Shown: positions 25,508 to 34,515, numbered from the stretch's first letter. The stretch: DNA of 64,000 nt from Afipia massiliensis (GCF_001006325.2 NZ_LBIA02000001.1:2729501-2793500), one strand, 5' to 3'. Numbers and translations: made by a program. The notes: a model not told the origin generated them from the letters alone.

Positions 25508-25789
25508 ATGACCGACGCGATCATTCCTGATGACAAGACAGTGGCGGATGAGGCGGCGCTGCACACGGAAAACGCCCAGCGATCCGTGATCGTCGTCGAT
25601 GTGGTTGAGGTCTATGTGCATTGCAGCAAGGCGCTGAAGCGGTCGGATCTGTGGAATCCAGACAAGCGTGTTGCACGCACGCGCCTGCCGACATGGGGTG
25701 AGATGTTGCGCAATCAGGGGCGCGCATTCGTGCCCGCCAAGCTGATCGACTTTGTGATCGGGCAGGATGCGAAGCGAAGCCTTTACTGA
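25508..25789 (+). pseudogene. C-terminal remnant of a PPOX-class FMN-dependent flavoprotein
   Basis: The 93 residues match only the C-terminal part of the pyridoxamine-5'-phosphate-oxidase-like (MSMEG_1061-type) proteins. The RSVIVVDVVEVYVHCSKALKRSDLWNP segment and the TWGEMLRNQ block are characteristic, and in relatives are preceded by roughly 110 residues of flavin-binding split barrel. No in-frame upstream sequence provides that part: the preceding bases encode the small membrane protein in another frame. It has a start codon and a GGGGG-rich upstream sequence, so a short protein could be made, but without the FMN-binding core. I call it a truncated gene with moderate certainty. Confidence 0.65.
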
Positions 25790-25806
25790 CCCGCTTCCGT
25801 TACAAC

Positions 25807-26268
25807 TTATACCGGCAACGCGATCGAGTACTTCACCTGGCTGAGCGCGAAACTCGACTCGATCGAGGCGATGCCGTCGAGCCGGGTCAACTTGGTCTTG
25901 ATGAAATTTTCATAAGATGGAAGGTCGGCGGTGACCACGCGGAGCAGGTAATCCCGGTTGCCGGTCATCAGGTAACATTCCAGCACCTCCTTCCACTTCG
26001 AGATCGCCTTGGCGAAGCGGTCGAGGTCTTCTTCCTTCTGCCGTTCCAGCTTGATCGAAATGAAAACGCTGACCGGAAGGCCGACAGATTTCTGATCCAC
26101 CATCGCGATGTAGCGGGAGATCACGCCGCGCTCCTCGAGCAGTTTCACGCGGCGGTGGCATGGCGACACCGATAGTCCGACCTGATCGGCGAGGTCCTGC
26201 ATGGTGACGCGGCTGTCGGCCTGAAGAATCGTCAGGATCTTGCGATCGATGGTGTCGAGGTCGGCCAT
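25807..26268 (-). CDS. Lrp/AsnC-family transcriptional regulator
   Basis: Regulator of 153 residues: N-terminal helix-turn-helix (LDTIDRKILTILQADSRVTMQDLADQVGLSVSPCHRRVKLLEERGVI) and C-terminal RAM ligand-binding domain (GNRDYLLRVVTADLPSYENFI). It is divergent from the AceE-like gene, with a palindrome between them. The same arrangement exists for mdeR and mdeAB in Pseudomonas putida, where an Lrp-type activator controls methionine breakdown. By analogy this protein probably responds to an amino acid and controls the neighbouring dehydrogenase. Confidence 0.92.
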   Translation of the reverse strand: MADLDTIDRKILTILQADSRVTMQDLADQVGLSVSPCHRRVKLLEERGVISRYIAMVDQKSVGLPVSVFISIKLERQKEEDLDRFAKAISKWKEVLECYLMTGNRDYLLRVVTADLPSYENFIKTKLTRLDGIASIESSFALSQVKYSIALPV

Positions 26269-26296
26269 TGGAATGAAATCTCACAGAGAGCGTACT

Positions 26297-26317
26297 TATT
26301 GGTATGATATACTAATA
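26297..26317. promoter_or_regulatory. Palindrome TATTGGTAT-GAT-ATACTAATA, candidate Lrp operator
   Basis: Inverted repeat with nine-base arms, eight of nine matching, around a three-base centre. It lies 29-49 bases upstream of the Lrp-type gene and about 87 bases before the AceE-like start. Lrp-family operators are typically AT-rich dyads of this size. The region is much more AT-rich than its surroundings, consistent with promoters for both genes. Confidence 0.5.
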
Positions 26318-26403
26318 TAGCTCGCTTGGTCGAGAAGATTTGAGATTTCTAAGCGCGAGGTGAGGAATAGCATCGTTACCGAACCCCTTTGCCGGTGACC
26401 GCC

Positions 26404-28764
26404 ATGCCCATCGAACGTTCGCGTCTGGAAACCCTGTCGGCCCTCACCAAAAAGGTGCTGTGGCTGTCGTCGTGGACCATTCACCACGCCAATCATGTCC
26501 GGCCGGATTCCGATGGCTTGAAAGTCGGCGGGCATCAGGCCTCAAGCGCCTCGCTGGCGACGATCATGTCGGCGCTTTATTTCGGCGTGCTCAAGCCGGA
26601 AGACCGCGTCGCGGTGAAGCCGCACGCCAGTCCGGTGTTTCATGCCATTCAGTATCTGCTCGGGCAGCAGACCCGCGAGAAGCTAGAGAATTTTCGCGGT
26701 TTCAAGGGCGCGCAGTCCTATCCCTCGCGCACCAAGGATATCGACGACGTGGATTTCTCCACCGGTTCGGTCGGGCTCGGCGTGGCGCAGACGCTGTTCT
26801 CGTCGCTGGTGCAGGACTATGTGAAGTCGCACGGCTGGATGAAGGATCGCCCTGAGGGGCGCATGATCGCGCTGGTCGGCGACGCCGAACTCGATGAAGG
26901 CAATATCTTTGAAGCGCTGCTGGAAGGCTGGAAGCAGGGCCTTCGCAACACATGGTGGGTGATCGACTACAACCGCCAGAGTCTCGACGCGGTGATCCGC
27001 GAGGGACTCTGGGAAAAGCTCGAGACTATGTTCCGCAATTTCGGCTGGGACGTGGTGATCGTGAAATACGGCAAGCTGATGCAGGCGGCGTTCGCGGAGC
27101 CGGGCGGTGAAGCGCTACGCAAGTGGATCGATGGCTGCCCGAACCAGATGTACGCGGCGCTGTGCTTTCAGGGCGGTGCGGCATTCCGCAAGCATCTGCT
27201 CGATGACATCGGCGATCAGGGTGCGGTGACGCGCCTGATCGAAAAGCGCAGCGACGATGAACTTCTGGCCCTGATGTCCAATCTCGGCGGCCACGACATC
27301 GCAAGCATGCTGGAAGCCTTCGAGGCGATCGATCATGATCGGCCGGTGTGCTTCATCGCCTACACTATCAAGGGTGTCGGCCTGCCGTTCCAGGGCCACA
27401 AGGACAACCACGCCGGCCTGATGACCGTAGCGCAGATGGAAACCTTCCGCGCGGCGCAGAACATCCGCCCCGGTCACGAATGGGACCGGCTCGAAGGTCT
27501 GCCGCTCGATCATGCGCGCATTGAAGCGTTCCTGAAGAACGTGACCTTTGCGCGCGATGGCGCGCGGCGGCTCGATGCGCCGAAGATCGAGGTGCCGGCG
27601 CGCCTTAACGTGACGCTGACGCCACGCATGGCCACGCAACAGGGCTTCGGACTGGTGCTGAATGAACTTGCGCGCAGCGACACCAAGCTCGCCGAGCGCA
27701 TCGTCACCACATCGCCCGATGTGACGGTCTCGACAAATCTTGGTGCATGGGTCAATCGCCGTGGTCTGTTTGCCATGGCGGAAAAGGCCGATCTATTTCG
27801 CAAGGAGAAGATTCCCTCGACCTTCGCGTGGGATTATTCCCCGAAGGGTCAGCACATGGAGCTTGGCATCGCGGAGATGAATCTCTTCATCATGCTCTCC
27901 GCGCTCGGCCTGTCGCATTCCATCAACGGCGAGCGCCTGCTGCCGGTCGGCACATTGTATGATCCCTTCATCGAGCGCGGCCTCGATGCGCTGAATTACG
28001 CCTGCTATCAGGACGCGCGCTTCATGGTCGCCGCGACACCATCGGGCATCACGCTGGCGCCGGAAGGCGGTGCGCATCAGTCGATCGCAACGCCGTTGAT
28101 CGGGATGGCGCAGGACGGGCTTTCGTCGTTCGAGCCTGCGTTCGTGGACGAACTGGCGGTCATCATGCGCTGGGGCTTCGATCACATGCAGCGCGCCGAC
28201 GATGGCGGATCGATCTATCTGCGGCTGTCGACGCGCACGCTGGACCAGCCGCAGCGCACGATGACGCCCGAGCTTGAAAGCGACATCGCAGCAGGGGCGT
28301 ACTGGCTGCGCAAGCCGGGACCGAACGCCGAACTCGTAATCGCCTATACCGGCGCGGTCGCGCCGGAAGCCATCGAGGCGACGGGGCTGCTCGGCGAGTC
28401 ACGCCGGGACATCGGCCTGCTTGCGATTACATCCGCTGACCGTTTGCTTGCGGGCTGGACGGCGTCGCGTAAGCTTCGCCGCGCAGGCGGTCCGCGCGAG
28501 CCCAGCCACATCGAGCGCTTGCTTGGGCCGCTGGCGCGCGATTGCGGACTCATCACCGTGATCGACGGACATCCGGCGACGCTGGGATGGCTCGGCAGCG
28601 TTCACGGTCATCGCGTCGAGGCGCTCGGCGTCGAGAAATTCGGCCAGACCGGCACCGTCAATGATCTCTACGGTCACTATGGTCTCGACACCAACACCAT
28701 CATCGATGCGGCCGCGAGTCTGACCTTCGGCGCGCCGATCCGGCATCGGAAGATGGCGGTGTAA
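26404..28764 (+). CDS. AceE/MdeB-like 2-oxoacid dehydrogenase E1 (transketolase-fold, thiamine diphosphate dependent)
   Basis: Protein of 786 residues from ATG 26404 (TTG 26389 or GTG 26395 would add a few residues; no clear ribosome binding site decides it). It is colinear with homodimeric pyruvate dehydrogenase E1: HANHVRPDSDGLKVGGHQASSAS, then the thiamine diphosphate motif GDAELDEGN...VIDYNRQSLD, and a transketolase pyrimidine-binding half (QHMELGIAEMNLFIMLSALG, TPSGITLAPEGGAHQS). It is about 100 residues shorter than E. coli AceE. It probably decarboxylates pyruvate or 2-oxobutyrate. No E2/E3 genes are nearby, so it would use shared subunits. The divergent Lrp gene supports an MdeB-like role in amino acid breakdown. 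Confidence 0.85.
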   Translation: MPIERSRLETLSALTKKVLWLSSWTIHHANHVRPDSDGLKVGGHQASSASLATIMSALYFGVLKPEDRVAVKPHASPVFHAIQYLLGQQTREKLENFRGFKGAQSYPSRTKDIDDVDFSTGSVGLGVAQTLFSSLVQDYVKSHGWMKDRPEGRMIALVGDAELDEGNIFEALLEGWKQGLRNTWWVIDYNRQSLDAVIREGLWEKLETMFRNFGWDVVIVKYGKLMQAAFAEPGGEALRKWIDGCPNQMYAALCFQGGAAFRKHLLDDIGDQGAVTRLIEKRSDDELLALMSNLGGHDIASMLEAFEAIDHDRPVCFIAYTIKGVGLPFQGHKDNHAGLMTVAQMETFRAAQNIRPGHEWDRLEGLPLDHARIEAFLKNVTFARDGARRLDAPKIEVPARLNVTLTPRMATQQGFGLVLNELARSDTKLAERIVTTSPDVTVSTNLGAWVNRRGLFAMAEKADLFRKEKIPSTFAWDYSPKGQHMELGIAEMNLFIMLSALGLSHSINGERLLPVGTLYDPFIERGLDALNYACYQDARFMVAATPSGITLAPEGGAHQSIATPLIGMAQDGLSSFEPAFVDELAVIMRWGFDHMQRADDGGSIYLRLSTRTLDQPQRTMTPELESDIAAGAYWLRKPGPNAELVIAYTGAVAPEAIEATGLLGESRRDIGLLAITSADRLLAGWTASRKLRRAGGPREPSHIERLLGPLARDCGLITVIDGHPATLGWLGSVHGHRVEALGVEKFGQTGTVNDLYGHYGLDTNTIIDAAASLTFGAPIRHRKMAV

Positions 28765-28872
28765 ACGCGGCTGGTCCGGGCGGTTTTAACCACGCGCAGC
28801 TTCCGGTGAAATGTCGAGTTGACCGGACGCGGGAACATCATCACCATTGGCTCATACGGGTTAAGGTGCTGA

Positions 28873-29664
28873 ATGACCGAGCTTTCCAACCGCCAGTCCG
28901 ACATTCTGAACATCGCGCGCGCCTCCGGGCGGGTGACGGTGGAGGATCTGGCGCGGCGCTTTGAAGTGTCTGCGCAGACCATCCGCAAGGATCTGAACGA
29001 TCTGTGCGACCGCCGCTCGATGACGCGGGTTCACGGCGGCGCGATCATCGCCTCGGGCGTGGAGAACCTCGCTTACGAAGCCCGCCGGTTCGTCGCGGCC
29101 GAGGAAAAGAAGGCCATCGGCATCGCAGCGGCGGCGCAAATTCCCAACGGCTGCTCGCTGTTCATCAATATCGGCACCACGACGGAAGAAGTCGCGAGCG
29201 CGCTGACGGCGACGCATGAGGATCTGCTGGTTATCACGAACAATCTCAACGTCGCGATGTTGCTCTATCGTCATCCGCGCATCGAGGTCATCGTGGCCGG
29301 CGGCACGGTGCGGCGCGCCGACGGCGCTGTGATCGGCTCGACCGCGAACAATCTCATCACGCAGTTCAAGGTCGATTACGCAATCGTCGGTGCATCAGCG
29401 ATCGACGAGGAGGGCGCGCTGCTCGACTTCGATTATCGCGAAGTGCAGGCCGCGCAGGCCATTATCGCCAATGCGCGCAGCGTGATGCTTGTGGCGGACA
29501 GCACCAAGTTAAGCCGCAACGCGCCGGTGCGGATCGCGCATCTGAGCCAGATCCATACGTTCGTGACCGACCTGCCATTGCCGGCCGGGCTTCAGGCCAT
29601 CTGCAACAGCCGCGGCATCGAGGTGATTGCCGCGATGCCGGACAAGCCTGCGGACGTCGCCTAA
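28873..29664 (+). CDS. glpR: DeoR-family glycerol-3-phosphate regulon repressor
   Basis: Regulator of 263 residues. The N-terminal DeoR helix-turn-helix is ILNIARASGRVTVEDLARRFEVSAQTIRKDLNDL, and the C-terminal sugar-phosphate domain includes INIGTTTEEVA, the VIVAGGTVRRADGAVIG region and the DFDYREV...KLSRNAPVRIA ending. It precedes glpD and the glycerol transporter genes in the same direction, separated by a 248-base region with operator-like repeats. It is expected to repress the locus until glycerol-3-phosphate accumulates. Confidence 0.93.
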   Translation: MTELSNRQSDILNIARASGRVTVEDLARRFEVSAQTIRKDLNDLCDRRSMTRVHGGAIIASGVENLAYEARRFVAAEEKKAIGIAAAAQIPNGCSLFINIGTTTEEVASALTATHEDLLVITNNLNVAMLLYRHPRIEVIVAGGTVRRADGAVIGSTANNLITQFKVDYAIVGASAIDEEGALLDFDYREVQAAQAIIANARSVMLVADSTKLSRNAPVRIAHLSQIHTFVTDLPLPAGLQAICNSRGIEVIAAMPDKPADVA

Positions 29665-29831
29665 CGGGCCACCTCCCGCGAGAGAACAACACGCGCGTCG
29701 GACTTTCAGGTTGATCGCGCGGAGTGACGGCTCCAAACCAGCCGTTTCCGCTGTCAACACCCTAATTATTTGATTTGACGTGTCTTTTTTCGTCGATAGG
29801 AGGCGATGCTCGCGAAATCATCACGTTGCTT

Positions 29832-29889
29832 GCTTTCGTTTGCGATTGTGATTTAATCATAATCGAAAGCGAAATCGCTATAAGCGAAA
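29832..29889. promoter_or_regulatory. Operator-like repeats upstream of glpD
   Basis: This AT-rich block contains an inverted pair GCTTTCG (29832-29838) / CGAAAGC (29864-29870), a dyad GATTGTGATT-T-AATCATAATC (29844-29864, nine of ten paired) and two direct copies of AGCGAAA (29868-29874 and 29883-29889, 15 bases apart). It lies just upstream of the glpD start and downstream of glpR. DeoR-family GlpR proteins bind repeated short boxes, so this is the best candidate for the glp operator and promoter. The remaining bases from 29665 to 29831 show nothing I can identify. Confidence 0.5.
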
Positions 29890-29912
29890 ATAGCGAGCGC
29901 TGGGGAGACGCG

Positions 29913-31457
29913 GTGGGACAGGTTTTCGACCTCGCAATCATTGGTGGCGGGATCAACGGCTGCGGCATTGCCCGCGATGCCGTCGGCCGCGGAAATTCCG
30001 TCTTCCTTTGCGAAATGAACGATCTCGCCAGCGGCACCTCGTCATGGTCGAGCAAGCTCATTCACGGCGGTCTGCGCTATCTCGAATATTACGAGTTCCG
30101 TCTGGTTCGCGAGGCGCTGCTGGAGCGGGAAGTGCTCTGGCAGATTGCTCCGCACATCATCCGTCCGCTGCGATTCGTGCTGCCGCATCATGCGGGGCTG
30201 CGCCCGGCCTGGCTGCTGAGGCTCGGCCTCTTCATGTACGATTATCTCGGCGGACGACGACTGCTTCCGGCCACGCGCACGGTTGATCTCAGCCGCGATC
30301 CGGTCGGCCAGCCGTTGGCGCCGGGCCGCTTCACCAAGGGATTCGAATACTCGGACTGTTTCGTCGACGACGCGCGCCTCGTGGTTCTCAACGCACGCGA
30401 TGCGGCGGATCGCGGTGCGGTGATCCGCACGCGGACCCGCGCCGTCGAGGCGAAGCGTCAGGGCGATTGCTGGCAGGTTCTGCTGGAGGACACCGTCACC
30501 GGTGCGAAAAGCAGCATCCAGGCGCGGGCGCTGGTCAATGCGGGCGGGCCATGGGTCGAGGATGTGCTGAACGGGCGCGCCGGAATCAACGCCAAGGCCA
30601 AGGTGCGTCTGGTGCAGGGTTCGCACATCGTGGTGCCGCGGCTTTACGATCACGACCGTGCCTACACGTTCCAGAACGCCGACGGCCGCGTGGTCTTTGT
30701 CATTCCGTTCCAGAACGATTTTACGCTGATCGGCACCACCGATCGCGACTACGATGGCGATCCGTCCAAGGTGAAAGCCTCGGCCGAGGAAATCGCCTAT
30801 CTGTGCCAGTCGGTGAACGATTATCTCGCCAAGTCCGTGAAGCCAGAAGACGTGGTGTGGGCCTATGCCGGCGTGCGTCCGCTCTATGACGACGGCGCCA
30901 GCGAAGCCAAGGCGGCCACGCGCGACTACGTGTTCGAATACGATGCGCCCGGCGGGCTCCCGCTGCTGTCGATTTTCGGCGGCAAGATCACGACCTACCG
31001 CCGCCTGTCCGAAGAGGCGCTGGAACGGCTGGAGCAATATCTGCCGGGAAAAGCAAAGCCGGCGGGCTGGACCGGCACCACGCCGTTGCCCGGCGGCGAT
31101 CTCGATGTGTCCGCGATCCCGGCACTGGCGGACGAGTTGGTCCGCGACAATTCGTTCCTGTCGCGCGCTCTCGCGCTCCGGCTTGCGCACGCCTATGGTA
31201 CGCGGGCCAGCAAGGTTCTCGACAGGGCGTCATCCGCTGCGGACCTCGGACAGGTGTTCGGGGATACGCTGACGGAACGTGAAGTCCGCTACCTGATCGC
31301 GCATGAATTTGCGCGCACCGCCGAGGACATTGTCTGGCGACGATCCAAACTTGGTCTGCGTCTCTCCGCAAGTGAAGTGAAGGCGCTCGACGACTGGATC
31401 GCCACGCATCGCAGCGGTTTCGATACGCCGCTGAAGGAAGCCGGAGGCCGCGGATGA
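29913..31457 (+). CDS. glpD: Aerobic glycerol-3-phosphate dehydrogenase
   Basis: FAD-dependent membrane-associated dehydrogenase of 514 residues, oxidising glycerol-3-phosphate to dihydroxyacetone phosphate and feeding electrons to quinone. FAD motif FDLAIIGGGINGCGIARDAVGRG is near the N-terminus; SSKLIHGGLRYLEYYEFRLVREAL, IGTTDRDYDGDP and the GLPLLSIFGGKITTYRRLSEEAL block are family hallmarks. The frame is open 46 codons further upstream, but GTG 29913 behind GGGGAG gives the conserved start; the upstream segment overlaps the operator region. The stop overlaps glpS by four bases (ATGA). Confidence 0.95.
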   Translation: MGQVFDLAIIGGGINGCGIARDAVGRGNSVFLCEMNDLASGTSSWSSKLIHGGLRYLEYYEFRLVREALLEREVLWQIAPHIIRPLRFVLPHHAGLRPAWLLRLGLFMYDYLGGRRLLPATRTVDLSRDPVGQPLAPGRFTKGFEYSDCFVDDARLVVLNARDAADRGAVIRTRTRAVEAKRQGDCWQVLLEDTVTGAKSSIQARALVNAGGPWVEDVLNGRAGINAKAKVRLVQGSHIVVPRLYDHDRAYTFQNADGRVVFVIPFQNDFTLIGTTDRDYDGDPSKVKASAEEIAYLCQSVNDYLAKSVKPEDVVWAYAGVRPLYDDGASEAKAATRDYVFEYDAPGGLPLLSIFGGKITTYRRLSEEALERLEQYLPGKAKPAGWTGTTPLPGGDLDVSAIPALADELVRDNSFLSRALALRLAHAYGTRASKVLDRASSAADLGQVFGDTLTEREVRYLIAHEFARTAEDIVWRRSKLGLRLSASEVKALDDWIATHRSGFDTPLKEAGGRG

Positions 31458-32533
31458 GCGTCACCCTCGACCAGGTTTCGCGCGAGGTTAACGGCGTTCC
31501 CTGGATTCGAGACGTGTCGCTGACGCTTGAGCGCGGAACTTTGAGCGTGCTACTCGGGCCGACGCTGTCCGGCAAGACCTCGATCATGCGGCTGCTGGCC
31601 GGGCTCGACAAGCCGACCTCCGGTCGCATCCTTGTCGACGGCAAGGACGTCACAGGTTTCGATGTGCGCAAGCGCTCGGTGGCGATGGTCTATCAGCAGT
31701 TCATCAATTACCCGACGCTGTCGGTCTACGAGAATATCGCGTCGCCGCTGCGGGTGCAGGGCGTGGCGCGCGACGAGATCGAAATCCGCGTGCGGGACGC
31801 GGCGAAGCTGCTCAAGCTGGAGCCTTACCTCAGCCGCACGCCGCTGCAGTTGTCCGGCGGCCAGCAGCAGCGCACCGCGATCGCGCGTGCGCTGGTCAAG
31901 GGCGCGGATCTTGTGCTGCTCGACGAGCCGCTCGCCAATCTCGACTACAAGCTGCGCGAGGAATTGCGCACCGAACTGCCGCGCATCTTTGAAGAGTCCG
32001 GCGCGATCTTCGTTTATGCGACCACTGAACCCTCCGAAGCCTTGCTGCTCGGTGGCCGCACGGTCTGCATGGGCGAGGGACAGGCGTTGCAGGTCGGCGC
32101 GACGCCGCAGGTTTATCGGCGTCCCGATACGGTGGAGGTGGCCGAGGTGTTTTCCGATCCGCCGCTGAACACCGTCGGCATCGAGAAGAAGAATGGCTCG
32201 ATCTTCTATTCCGGCGGCGAGCGTGCCTCGGTTGCAGGTCTCTATGAAGGTCTCAGTGACGGCGCCTACAAGGTTGGCTTTCGTGCGCATCAGCTCAACG
32301 TCGCCGGTGCATCTCCCGGCCGGCACGCGTTCGTCACCACCGTCAGCGTCACCGAGATCACCGGTTCGGAGAGCTTTGTTCATCTCAAGCGCGAGGGCTA
32401 CAACTGGGTCGCGGTGCTGCCGGGCATTCACGAATTCCTGCCGGGGCAGGAACTGGACGTGGTGCTCGACCCGAACGATCTCTTTATCTTCGATCAAGCC
32501 GGCCGGCTCGTCGCCGCGCCGACGGCAATGTGA
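31454..32533 (+). CDS. glpS: Glycerol ABC importer ATPase GlpS
   Basis: ABC ATPase of 359 residues of the MalK/UgpC class with a C-terminal regulatory domain. Walker A is GPTLSGKT (35-42), the signature LSGGQQQR is canonical (from 133) and Walker B is LLDEPLANLD. At the H-loop the usual histidine is replaced by Thr191 (VYATTEPSEA instead of YVTHDQTEA). It is the first of two non-identical ATPases of the glpSTPQUV glycerol importer described in Rhizobium leguminosarum. The missing histidine suggests that its own Walker A/B site is impaired while its signature serves the partner site. Confidence 0.92.
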   Translation: MSVTLDQVSREVNGVPWIRDVSLTLERGTLSVLLGPTLSGKTSIMRLLAGLDKPTSGRILVDGKDVTGFDVRKRSVAMVYQQFINYPTLSVYENIASPLRVQGVARDEIEIRVRDAAKLLKLEPYLSRTPLQLSGGQQQRTAIARALVKGADLVLLDEPLANLDYKLREELRTELPRIFEESGAIFVYATTEPSEALLLGGRTVCMGEGQALQVGATPQVYRRPDTVEVAEVFSDPPLNTVGIEKKNGSIFYSGGERASVAGLYEGLSDGAYKVGFRAHQLNVAGASPGRHAFVTTVSVTEITGSESFVHLKREGYNWVAVLPGIHEFLPGQELDVVLDPNDLFIFDQAGRLVAAPTAM

Positions 32534-32542
32534 GGATACCGC

Positions 32543-33613
32543 ATGGCCCGCATCGACCTCGTCGATCTGGCCCATTCCTACGGCGGCGATGCCTATGCGC
32601 TGAAGCCGATGACCATGACGTGGCGGCAGGGCGGTGCTTACGCTCTGCTCGGTCCATCCGGTTGCGGTAAGACCACACTCCTCAACATCATATCCGGAAT
32701 CGTCACGCCGTCGCACGGCAAGGTGCTGTTCGACGGCACGGACATCACGCGCTCGACCACACGCGAGCGCAACATCGCGCAGGTGTTCCAGTTTCCGGTG
32801 ATCTACGACACCATGACGGTCGGCGAAAACCTTGCGTTTCCACTCAAGAATCGTGGACAGCCGCGCAACGTGATCGATGCGCGCGTTGCCGAGATTGCCA
32901 AGCTGCTCGATCTCACGCCGTATCTCAACCGCAAGGCGGTACGGCTCAGCGCCGACGCCAAGCAGAAGATTTCGCTGGGACGCGGGCTAGTGCGCTCGGA
33001 CGTCTCGGCGGTGCTGTTCGATGAACCGCTCACGGTGATCGATCCGCATCTGAAGTGGGAGCTGCGCTCCAAGCTCAAGGCGCTGCATCAAGCGCTTGAC
33101 CTCACCATGATCTACGTCACCCACGACCAGACCGAGGCGTTGACCTTCGCCGATACGGTGGTGGTGATGCACGACGGCAGCGTGGTGCAGAGCGGAACGC
33201 CGGAAGAACTGTTCGCCAAGCCTGCGCACACTTTCGTCGGCTATTTCATCGGATCGCCCGGCATGAACATCGTGCCGGCGCAGGTGAAAGGTAACGAGGC
33301 GAGGATTGATGGTCATACCATCCGGCTGAACCGGACCTACGACAGCCTGCCGATCGGGGCGAAAATCGAAATCGGCGTGCGGCCGGAATTCGTCCATGTC
33401 GCAGCGCCTGCACCCGGCCTGTTGTCGGCCCAGATCGAACGGATCGATGACCTCGGCCGGGTGCGTTTCGCGCGCGTGCGCATCGGTGACGTGAAGTTCG
33501 CGGCGCGCGTACCGAACGGGTTCACTGTTCCCGATAAAACCGCCGGCCTCGTTTTTGATCCTGCTCATATCCACGTCTATGCGGACAGTCTTCTGGTCGA
33601 GGGGCGCGCCTGA
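32543..33613 (+). CDS. glpT: Glycerol ABC importer ATPase GlpT
   Basis: ABC ATPase of 356 residues. Walker A GPSGCGKT (37-44), Walker B LFDEPLTVIDP and H-loop His194 (YVTHDQTEA) are intact, but the signature is degenerate: LSADAKQKISLGRG (from about residue 135) in place of LSGGQ-QRVALARA. This is complementary to GlpS, which has a good signature and no H-loop histidine. The two are therefore likely to form one working and one degenerate composite ATP site. It overlaps the permease gene by one base. Confidence 0.92.
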   Translation: MARIDLVDLAHSYGGDAYALKPMTMTWRQGGAYALLGPSGCGKTTLLNIISGIVTPSHGKVLFDGTDITRSTTRERNIAQVFQFPVIYDTMTVGENLAFPLKNRGQPRNVIDARVAEIAKLLDLTPYLNRKAVRLSADAKQKISLGRGLVRSDVSAVLFDEPLTVIDPHLKWELRSKLKALHQALDLTMIYVTHDQTEALTFADTVVVMHDGSVVQSGTPEELFAKPAHTFVGYFIGSPGMNIVPAQVKGNEARIDGHTIRLNRTYDSLPIGAKIEIGVRPEFVHVAAPAPGLLSAQIERIDDLGRVRFARVRIGDVKFAARVPNGFTVPDKTAGLVFDPAHIHVYADSLLVEGRA

Positions 33614-34515
33614 TGGACAAGACAATCAACAACAAGGCCTGGTTTTTGGTGCTGCCAGTGTTCCTGATCGTGGCGTTCTCCGCGATCCTGCCGCTGATGA
33701 CGGTGGTCAACTACTCGGTGCAGGACACGTTCGGAAACAATCAGTTCTTCTGGAACGGCGTCGGCTGGTTCAAGGAACTGCTCGATCCCTCGACCGATCT
33801 CGGCGACCGGTTCCTGGCCTCGCTCGGCCGCAATCTGCTGTTCTCAGCGATCATTCTCGCCATCCAAGTGCCGCTCGGCATTCTGGTCGCGCTGTCGATG
33901 CCGCGCGAAGGCTGGCGGGTTGCGGCGTGCCTCGTCATTCTGGCGCTGCCGCTGCTCATTCCTTGGAACGTGGTCGGCACCATCTGGCAGATCTTCGGGC
34001 GTCCCGACATCGGCTTGCTTGGCTATACGCTGAACAAGATGGGGCTGGACTACAATTACGTGTCCAACAGCTTCGACGCCTGGGCGACCATCATCGTCAT
34101 GGACGTCTGGCACTGGACCAGCCTTGTTGCCTTGCTGTGTTACGCGGGGCTGAAGTCCATCCCGGACGCCTACTATCAGGCGGCGCAGATCGACGGCGCT
34201 TCGCGCTGGGCAGTTTTCACGGCCATCCAGTTGCCGAAGATGAAGCGTGTGCTTTTGATCGCGGTGCTGCTGCGGTTCATGGACAGCTTCATGATCTATA
34301 CCGAGCCGTTCGTCGTTACCGGCGGCGGCCCCGGCAACTCCACCACCTTCGTGTCGATCGAACTCGTCAAGATCGCGCTCGGCCAGTTCGACCTCGGCAA
34401 GGCCGCCGCGCTGTCGATCGTTTACAATCTGGTCATTCTGATCGTGTGCTGGGTGTTCTACACGGTGATGACGAACGCCGACAACGAACGCCCACAAGCG
34501 ACGGGAGGCGCGTGA
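33613..34515 (+). CDS. glpP: Glycerol ABC importer permease GlpP
   Basis: Inner-membrane permease of 300 residues of the MalF/UgpA class, about six membrane helices. The conserved EAA-type loop is present as YYQAAQIDGASRWAVFTAIQLPKMK near residues 190-215, where the ATPases dock. It follows glpT with a one-base overlap (TGATG) and is itself overlapped by one base with glpQ. Confidence 0.92.
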   Translation: MDKTINNKAWFLVLPVFLIVAFSAILPLMTVVNYSVQDTFGNNQFFWNGVGWFKELLDPSTDLGDRFLASLGRNLLFSAIILAIQVPLGILVALSMPREGWRVAACLVILALPLLIPWNVVGTIWQIFGRPDIGLLGYTLNKMGLDYNYVSNSFDAWATIIVMDVWHWTSLVALLCYAGLKSIPDAYYQAAQIDGASRWAVFTAIQLPKMKRVLLIAVLLRFMDSFMIYTEPFVVTGGGPGNSTTFVSIELVKIALGQFDLGKAAALSIVYNLVILIVCWVFYTVMTNADNERPQATGGA

